Made by a program: the position numbers and the translations under genes
In this document: in pieces, positions 57,463-64,000 of the stretch
How positions within the stretch are numbered: the stretch's first letter is position 1
Layout of the letters: the number at the start of each line of letters is the position of its first letter
The notes under the pieces: model-generated
Databases searched by the model: none
Told to the model about the DNA's origin: nothing
Seen by the model: only the letters and a program-made list of their open reading frames with translations
Source: Adineta ricciae
Taxonomy: Eukaryota; Rotifera; Eurotatoria; Adinetida; Adinetidae
Assembly: GCA_905250025.1 (NCBI GenBank)
Contig: CAJNOJ010000256.1
Coordinates: 82,179 to 146,178, forward strand
Reading direction: 5' to 3'
DNA: 64,000 nt

Positions 57463-57951
57463 ATTTTTCTGAAATAACGAATTGATACATATGTGTTTAC
57501 ACGGAATGCTGTGAAGCGAGCGACCTTCACCTAAAAATGAAGTTGTTTTTTTTGTGTTACGTGTAACAGTGGCAAGTTATAAAATTTCATCTTTCTGAAT
57601 CATTTCAACGAATCGAGAAAGAACGTTCTCATATATTAGTCATCTGTCAGCGTGTGTAAGTTTCTTTAGTGCAGAATGACAATTCAAGTGAATATTGAAA
57701 ATTGTATTCTCTTTCGTAAGACTTGCATCATGATATGAGTCAGTATACTAAATCAAATCTTATTCATTCCGCGACAGTTAATCTTGCTTGTGCACCAAGT
57801 AATCGTTTCACATGTATTCATGGGTGTTATTTTGAACTTTGATTTCGATCGCCATCGGTGAATTCAATAAAAGCATGTCTCACTTTTATATGAAATATTT
57901 ACAGAATTCATTCTCCAACTTTACTGTACAAATGAGGTGTTATGAATAGTA
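57463..57951. other. Intergenic, allele 2
   Basis: Corresponds to 45,633-46,221; no gene seen. Confidence 0.45.
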
Positions 57952-58137
57952 TCAATGAATAGTAGAAATGTGAACGTGGATGTCTCCTCTCTTCCACGCC
58001 TTCGAAAATTCAAACAGTCGAACCATTCTCTTTCGTAGGACCGATCGAATAAATAATGGAAGAACGCATTTTTCTAACATTTTCACATCTAGTTTCAACA
58101 TAAATCGTCCAATGTCTTTCAGACCAAAACGTTGAAG
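57952..58137 (-). pseudogene. 3' remnant of the F-box gene
   Basis: Only the last 185 bases of the F-box gene at 46,222-47,250 remain, including its stop codon. They join directly to sequence matching 49,218 onward. A deletion of about 2.87 kb removed the rest and the neighbouring membrane pseudogene. Confidence 0.8.
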
Positions 58138-59183
58138 TATACGTTGAAACAATCACAATCTTACATTATTCAGATGAAATTAAAGCATAAGCATGGAAAA
58201 CAAGAAATCTCTGCAAAAGATTTGAATTGTTTCATGTTTGTTCTCTTGGTAACTGTTCAGCGATGTTTCTTGTTTCTAGAACTTCAACAATTGCAATGTC
58301 GCACTAAGTTCTCAGAAAACAGTATGTATTCGACATTGTTCGTAGGTTGATTAACACTTTCTTTCTTATTCCGTTAGAAATTCGACAATGGCATATCGTA
58401 AATGACATAATATTCTTCAGTAAGTAGTTTTTAGAATTCTCTTCAGGGCTTTTTCCATGACTGCGAAGGCGAGGAACTTACAAGAGAAAAATTCATTTCA
58501 ATATCCAAGAAATCCTACACACCAAATATAATAAAAGTGCAAGCTTTTTGCGAGTAAAATCATCTATACGACAACGGAAGATGTATCTTTGCTTGCTAAA
58601 GTTGTGTATTCGGAACTTTCGATAAGGATTCCTACTAGTAATCGACTTTTCCAATCAACACGACGCAGAAAGTCGATTGAATTTGATTTTTGACATGTAA
58701 GTTCAATTTGAATTTATTTGATTTTCTTTTCTTCAAATTGTGCAGTTTCCCAAGATGAATTGCCTCATAGATACAGACGAAGCCGATGAAAATAAATTGG
58801 AGAAAGTAACACCACACATATGTCAAGAAAAAGGGAAGTGATCGAATCAGTTTAAAGTACGAACATGATAAAAAAGAATGAAAGTCATCAGTGCGTGTAT
58901 TACTGAGTAATAGGTGGAAAAATCTGAAATAAACATAAGCAGAAAAGTCGATGAGGAGTACATATTAGATATGGCTTGCACACCGTGTTATACGTTGGAA
59001 ATTTCCTTTTTTTCTCCGTTTCGAGCTCAATAGAAGCGCATATGTATAAAATGTGATCAATATTCACAGCAAAATTTCATATTTTTTCGTCCAACTAAAA
59101 GGTGAGGCTACCTGTTTATTTACAGTATATACACTGTACTTTTTTCATCTCACTCTCGTCGAGTGTGTACTACAGACAGATCG
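58138..59183. other. Intergenic, upstream of the glutamate receptor
   Basis: Matches 49,218-50,271. No secure gene. A promoter for the receptor must lie here, but no clear TATA box is seen. Confidence 0.4.
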
Positions 59184-61844
59184 ATGAGGCGCCTATCAAG
59201 GTATCCATGGTTATGTTTTTACTTCCTCTTGTTCGGACAGAATGTCCGTGGACTTTGGCCCTCTTCAAACTCTTCGGCAGTTCAACTGCTAGGTATTGCA
59301 GAAAGGGAACTCAATATAGAAAATTCTAGTTCATCATCGTTTTATCAAACTCGTGCACTGTTTTACTCGGCGATGTTACTCGCTCAGCAATACAATATCA
59401 CTGTTGGAGGAGAATATCTCGGTTGGAACTTAATAGAAACAACTGGCGATCCCATCATTGCTCTTCGGGCTACATGTGAAACAATATCGACTTCCAACAC
59501 TGTTGGCATTGTTGGACCAGCTGTCTCAAGAGAAGCTCATGTTATTGCACCTTTTGGTGCAAGTATCAATATTCCAACAATATCCTATAGTGCAACTAAT
59601 CCTGAACTATCTGACCGAATAGCTAATCCAACTTTTTACCGCACAGTTCCATCGGACAATGATGCAGCAGTGACTATCGCTAATCTTTTTCTTGAATTCA
59701 ATTGGACAATGTGTCTAATTATTTATCAAAATGATGAATTTGGAACCGGAGGTGCTAAAGCAATTTCCGACGCATTTGTCGATAGTAACGTAACCGTCAC
59801 AGAAACGATGATCTTTGATTTAAATACGTTGTCTATTCGCGGTGACTTAAAAAGTACATTAACCGGCAGTTTAGCCAGAATTGTAATTGTATGGGCTGAT
59901 ACAAGTTACGCAACGCTAATCCTGCAAAGTGCTCTCAAAGCAGATGTAGTGGGTCCACTTTTTACATGGATATTAGGCTCTGATGTTCCGCTGACAGCTT
60001 TTGACGAAATTTGGTACGATCGTCTAATCGGAGTGCTTACAATTGGCCCCGTCGTCGGAAATTTAGCTAATGCACCTGTCAACCAAACATTGTTGAATGA
60101 TGCACTTGGCATTTGGCAGAAGTATGAACCTGAATCATTTCCTGGTACAGCGAATGTCGATTATTATGCGTTGTTTGCATTCGATGCAACATGGACGTTG
60201 ATTCAATCATTTGCACAATTGTGTCCCAATAGCACTGTATCGTCATGCATTACATTTACGAATACGTCGTTTTGTTTCGATCGACGTGTTCTGAATATCC
60301 ATTCGATATTTGATATCATCAACACAAATACTTTTCTGGGTGTTACAGGCCCTGTTCAATTTTCGACAAACAAGACGGACCGGGTCAATGGCACCTATTA
60401 TATTGTGAAAAATGTGCAACGTGTTTCAAGTACTCTAAAGTATGTTCCAGTTCTAATATCCACAAACTCAGCTGCATGGACGCCGCAAGCACAAGCGAAT
60501 GTAATCATTTGGCCTGGTCACTCACTAGCTGTACCGACAGGCTATGCATCGCTTCAAGGTGTCACGTTACATATTGCCATTATACTCACAGCGCCATTTA
60601 CTATGATGAAAGAATACGTAGATCAAAATGGAATAATACAGAGGAGACTCACTGGATATATTCCAGATTTGATTGACCACTTGCAACAAAAAATGGGATT
60701 CGTTCCAAATATTACAGTGCTGCCAGAAAACATCACATATAATAGTTTACCCGATCTAGTCGCAAGTAATGTTTATGATCTAGTGGTGGGCGATGTCACA
60801 ATTATGGCGTCGCGAAGAACAAAAGCGGCCTTTTCTGATTCAATCTTCGATAATTCATTACGTATTATGACTCGACAAAAGACCGAAGAAGAAGTTCATC
60901 GATTTGGTTTCCTTCGTACATTTGAACTACGCTTATGGATGGTTATTCTCGGTTGTCTTGCAGGGTCTGCTTGTCTATTTTTCTTATACGAAGGACGTGT
61001 GCATACAGATTTAAGAAATAGATCAATTCTCTCTCGTATAGGAATGAGTATTTGGCTTGCTTTTGGAACACTTATTGGATATGGCGCTGATTTTCATACA
61101 AGTTCAGCTCCTGGACGAGTTTTAACCATTGGGATATACATTACAAGTCTGGTCCTGATCAGTGCATACCAAGCATATCTCACCGCGAGTATAACTGTTT
61201 CCATAGCGCAAAGTTCTTTCTCTGGCATTGATGATATTAAAAATGGAAAAGTCGCATACAATAGAATAGGTATTATCAGTGGCTCATCCATTGAAGATTA
61301 CTTCCTTCGAGAAATATCTGATGGCAGTCGTACTTATTACGTACTAAGAGACAAACAGGATATGCTCGATAAATTATTAAGTGGAATAATAGATGTCTCA
61401 ATCATGGATACGGGTTTTGCCGAATTCGTTACAAATTCTATGTATTGTAATTTGACCATTATTGGTGCGGGTTTTGATCAAAGTGAATTCGGGATCATTT
61501 ATCCCACGAAATGGCTGTATGAACAAGCTTTAGACGTGACGATATTATCACTGCGTGAATCAGGAGTGTTCGACGATCTGAAAAGTAAATGGTTTCAAAC
61601 AAATAATTGTACAAGTTCGTCAACGGACACACCTATGAAGTTAACACTTGGAGCGCTAGCTGGCTTATTCATTGTCTTTGCAGTAGTTAGCGCACTTTCA
61701 ATGCTGATGTTTCTATGGGTGAAACGCCGAGCACTACTTAGATATGTACGGCGACGTCGATCAAGAAATGCCATTGCTCTCAATCCTGCATATCGTCCAT
61801 ATGCTCAGCATCTACCCTATATTGCTGGATATCACCAGGTTTGA
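59184..61844 (+). CDS. Ionotropic glutamate receptor with potassium-channel-type filter
   Basis: 886 residues from ATG 59,184, no intron. Signal peptide (WLCFYFLLFGQNVRG). Amino-terminal LIVBP-like domain to about residue 430 (GIVGPAVSREAHVIAPFGAS, FNWTMCLIIYQNDEFG). Ligand-binding S1 from about 460 with GYIPDLIDHL and an Arg in ASRRTKAAFSDS. M1 is LWMVILGCLAGSACLFF. The pore loop reads WLAFGTLIGYGADF, with TLIGYG at about 629-634, like the TVGYG of K+ channels and unlike the usual Q/R/N site. M3 ends SAYQAYLTASI in place of SYTANLAAF. S2 has SGSSIEDYF and MDTGFAEF. M4 is GLFIVFAVVSALSMLMFLW, then an Arg-rich tail. Known relative: AvGluR1 of Adineta vaga. Expected to pass K+ when agonist binds. 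Confidence 0.9.
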   Translation: MRRLSRYPWLCFYFLLFGQNVRGLWPSSNSSAVQLLGIAERELNIENSSSSSFYQTRALFYSAMLLAQQYNITVGGEYLGWNLIETTGDPIIALRATCETISTSNTVGIVGPAVSREAHVIAPFGASINIPTISYSATNPELSDRIANPTFYRTVPSDNDAAVTIANLFLEFNWTMCLIIYQNDEFGTGGAKAISDAFVDSNVTVTETMIFDLNTLSIRGDLKSTLTGSLARIVIVWADTSYATLILQSALKADVVGPLFTWILGSDVPLTAFDEIWYDRLIGVLTIGPVVGNLANAPVNQTLLNDALGIWQKYEPESFPGTANVDYYALFAFDATWTLIQSFAQLCPNSTVSSCITFTNTSFCFDRRVLNIHSIFDIINTNTFLGVTGPVQFSTNKTDRVNGTYYIVKNVQRVSSTLKYVPVLISTNSAAWTPQAQANVIIWPGHSLAVPTGYASLQGVTLHIAIILTAPFTMMKEYVDQNGIIQRRLTGYIPDLIDHLQQKMGFVPNITVLPENITYNSLPDLVASNVYDLVVGDVTIMASRRTKAAFSDSIFDNSLRIMTRQKTEEEVHRFGFLRTFELRLWMVILGCLAGSACLFFLYEGRVHTDLRNRSILSRIGMSIWLAFGTLIGYGADFHTSSAPGRVLTIGIYITSLVLISAYQAYLTASITVSIAQSSFSGIDDIKNGKVAYNRIGIISGSSIEDYFLREISDGSRTYYVLRDKQDMLDKLLSGIIDVSIMDTGFAEFVTNSMYCNLTIIGAGFDQSEFGIIYPTKWLYEQALDVTILSLRESGVFDDLKSKWFQTNNCTSSSTDTPMKLTLGALAGLFIVFAVVSALSMLMFLWVKRRALLRYVRRRRSRNAIALNPAYRPYAQHLPYIAGYHQV

Positions 61845-62063
61845 AAACAGAAGTAACTGACTTTCTGAAGATAGTGTTAAACTGTTCATTGTATGAATTT
61901 ATTAATAAATGATCATTCTGCAATTCTATTATTTCCTACTTTAAATATTTGTAATTGCAACGATGAGGTAATACGTATATTGAGAAAAGCACGATATGTT
62001 TTAAGTATTTCCTGTATGTTATGAAATTTCGCTCGTTAGCGTGCGAGGGAAAAAGAATATTGG

Positions 62064-62135
62064 TGGAGGCAGTGGGAATCGAACTCACGACCTATCGCAC
62101 GCACTTCGATCGCTCTACCACTGAGCTACACCCCC
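62064..62135 (-). tRNA. tRNA-Ala(TGC)-like gene with unusual features
   Basis: The minus strand folds as a 72-base cloverleaf. The acceptor pairs 7 of 7 with G-T allowed, including G3-T70, the alanine identity pair. The D arm is GCTC/GAGC and the T loop is TTCGATT. The A box (TAGCTCAGTGG) and B box (AGTTCGATTCC) are good, and a T5 terminator lies 9 bases past the end. The anticodon by position is TGC (Ala). Oddities: base 33 is G instead of T, one mismatch at the base of the anticodon loop, one in the T stem, and CCA is encoded after A73 (62,063-62,061), which nuclear genes normally lack. Functional status uncertain. Confidence 0.65.
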
Positions 62136-62616
62136 GATTCGAATACTCGTACAGTACTAAAACAGCATACGGTATGAACTAAAAGAATAGAAAAGGTTAA
62201 CAGATTGAGATATTAAATTACGGGTGTGAATGCTGTGTGTGATACAGGCATTCAAATCTGCACTGACAAGAATAAATTTGAGTCAATACTGTTTTTTCTA
62301 GTTTTACTTCGTGCGTAATTTCATAATGTAAGTAAGTATATATAAAGTATTTGTCTTAAAAATGGATATGATTTAATCGGATAGGTGACTATCTCGATAA
62401 GAATTTATTGAAAAATAAAGAATACTCGATGCTGTTGAGGTCTTTTAGTAAATGAATAGATTTGTGTGAGTATACATACATTTGATAAACGAGATATGTA
62501 TGAATACAACATACTTAACGTACGGTTTGATTCACATAATATCTACTCTTCGATAAGTGTTCCCAGCCCTGTAGAAATGAAGGTAACAGTCAGTGTTCTC
62601 AATTATTCAACAAGCA
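62136..62616. other. Intergenic
   Basis: No gene seen between the tRNA-like gene and the cysteine-rich peptide gene. Confidence 0.4.
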
Positions 62617-63055
62617 ATGACTATTCGTACGACACTTGCTACAATGTTATTCGCTGTTCTTCTCGCCATGATCAAGTGATTCAATGTAAACATCATACTT
62701 GTTGTCTTTCATCTCAGAAAACGCCCATGGACAAAAATATCCTGAAGCAGAAGGGGCATGTGCAGGTCTGGGTGGTGGAGATCTTTGCAATGATCGCTGC
62801 AAAGCATGTGGCTATAAGAAAGGAGAATGCGGAGGCATGGTGTGGCAAACTTGCCAATGTTTTCGTACTCGCGCTGAATTACTTGCAGCACGTGCCCGTG
62901 AGGAACTTCTTCGTAGGATGGCAGAAGAAAACGATTCTATCTGTCCAAATGGACACCTCACTGGTCGATGTCTTGCCGATCGTTCCAAATGCTTGAAACT
63001 GATCGAATTCTTTTTTCGTGAACTGAATGTTTATTATTCTAATTTGATAAAATAA
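62617..63055 (+). CDS. Defensin-like cysteine-rich secreted peptide precursor
   Basis: A likely first exon (62,617-62,675) encodes a signal peptide (TTLATMLFAVLLAMI). The second part (62,718-63,055) has a CS-alpha-beta pattern: CNDRC (CxxxC helix), then CGY, GEC and TCQC (CxC strand), as in invertebrate defensins. A helical Ala/Arg/Glu linker and a second cysteine cluster (CPNGHLTGRC) follow. Such peptides act as secreted antimicrobials. The simple 42-base GT-AG intron leaves the two parts one base out of phase, so either the splice differs or this copy is frameshifted. No second allele is in the window to compare. Confidence 0.55.
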
Positions 63056-64000
63056 CAGGTGAAAAATGAAGAGATTTTCAGCTACAATTTATATGACCTA
63101 ATAAAGAAGATAATCTAATTAACTGCCACATGGGTAAGCTTTGCCACTTTGAGCATTCATTACTCGTAGTTATCCTATATGATCACGCGCTTTGCTGATT
63201 TACATATGCGCAGAGAAAAAGCAATTGTTGTTTTAGCAGATCCATGTTATTCTGAACAGTTCTCGTAGTGAGATGATTTTCATGCAGTGATACCTTGAAG
63301 ATATTCAGAGCAGGCTATAAATATATCAGTGTCTTCGAACAATCATTGGTATTGTAACAAGTATCCCATGATGGATGACTAAGAGAAATAGGTTTTTCCT
63401 TGATAAGTATAACGGAAAAATAAGTGTTGTACAGAGCGGAGAAGAAAAATGTGACTGACTACATTATTTTTCTCACAAGCTGCTTTGTGACTCTACGTTA
63501 TATTTGTCTGCTATCGACACTCAAAACATTGAAAGATTCACTTGCATGAAAATTAATGTTTGGAAACTATTTTTTCCGTCTATGGGCATTTTTTACGTGG
63601 AAAAAGTGTATAGCATGAGCCAATAAAGATAAGAGACGCTTTTTATTATCGACAGACTTTCTGCATATGTACACATACTCTATACTGGTCATAATCAGAA
63701 CGAATAGCGATGCTAGCCAAGCTTTTAGAAGTATGACTCGTAAAAATGATCACGATAATCTCTTCGCTTAATTCATCACAGAATACACAAAAGAAAATAT
63801 TGCAGATTCGAAGATCAACTCATTCTGCATAGATGTTTCGTGTATATACTCTGTCCTTTTATTGAAATAAGAAGAAAAAAAACATGTATTTTTCTTCTGT
63901 CTTCAGAAAGATATCTGTTATCAACGGTAGTTACATTTTCTTCGACTGATAATCACTCATACTGCGAAAAGATCTCCAAAGAAACGTATGACATGGGATG
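63056..64000. other. Intergenic
   Basis: No gene seen. TATAAATA at 63,316-63,323 resembles the functional-looking box at 36,271, but no coding frame follows within the window. Confidence 0.4.

Noticed and set aside
62466-62996. A 176-codon plus-strand frame
   Set aside because: It overlaps the cysteine-rich peptide in another frame and has no domain or composition of a real protein.
63316-63323. TATA box without a gene
   Set aside because: TATAAATA is present but no coding frame follows in the window, so I did not list it as a promoter.

Overview
The window looks like nuclear DNA of a bdelloid rotifer (Adineta or Rotaria type). It is AT-rich, and the genes are split by very short GT-AG introns (about 40-65 bases). 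The gene families fit that group: TPR-fused arginine ADP-ribosyltransferases, F-box/LRR proteins, fast-evolving rhodopsin-like receptors, and an ionotropic glutamate receptor with a potassium-channel GYG filter, a type described from Adineta vaga. This assignment is inference from gene content; no rRNA or mitochondrial marker is present.

The key to the layout is five single-N joins (5238, 20962, 25531, 31249, 50812). Around each, sequence repeats in the same order with small differences. Blocks 2,985-5,237 and 5,287-7,543 match. So do 10,686-20,961 and 20,963-31,248, and also about 40,100-50,515 and 51,937-59,427. At two joins the flanking sequence is repeated exactly (170 bp and 279 bp). I read this as a scaffold in which both haplotypes of several regions were placed end to end, not as real tandem duplication. 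Unique sequence is probably nearer 42 kb than 64 kb.

Regions: 1-8.9 kb holds an ADP-ribosyltransferase-TPR gene, decayed receptor pseudogenes and a coiled-coil/propeller gene. 9-11.8 kb is a VIT/von Willebrand A protein. 12.5-20.9 kb (second allele 22.8-31.2 kb) holds a single-pass surface protein, a UAS-domain/F-box-like protein, a three-EGF membrane protein, two relics and the start of a large mucin-stalk surface protein that finishes at 33.5 kb. 34-39.5 kb is sparse: a tiny secreted protein, relics, and a SEC11-like protein whose catalytic residues are replaced. 40.2-50.5 kb (second allele 52-59.4 kb) has a small unknown protein, a seven-repeat kelch protein, another ADP-ribosyltransferase-TPR gene, an F-box gene and a multi-stop membrane pseudogene. 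The last two are removed from the second haplotype by a 2.87 kb deletion. 50.8-51.9 kb is Bacteroidetes-like DNA fused to rotifer sequence. The end holds the glutamate receptor, a tRNA-Ala-like gene and a defensin-like cysteine-rich peptide.

The genes do not form one pathway. The shared themes are cell-surface and secreted proteins, NAD-dependent protein modification and ubiquitin-pathway adaptors. Most genes have their own promoter; three TATA boxes are convincing.
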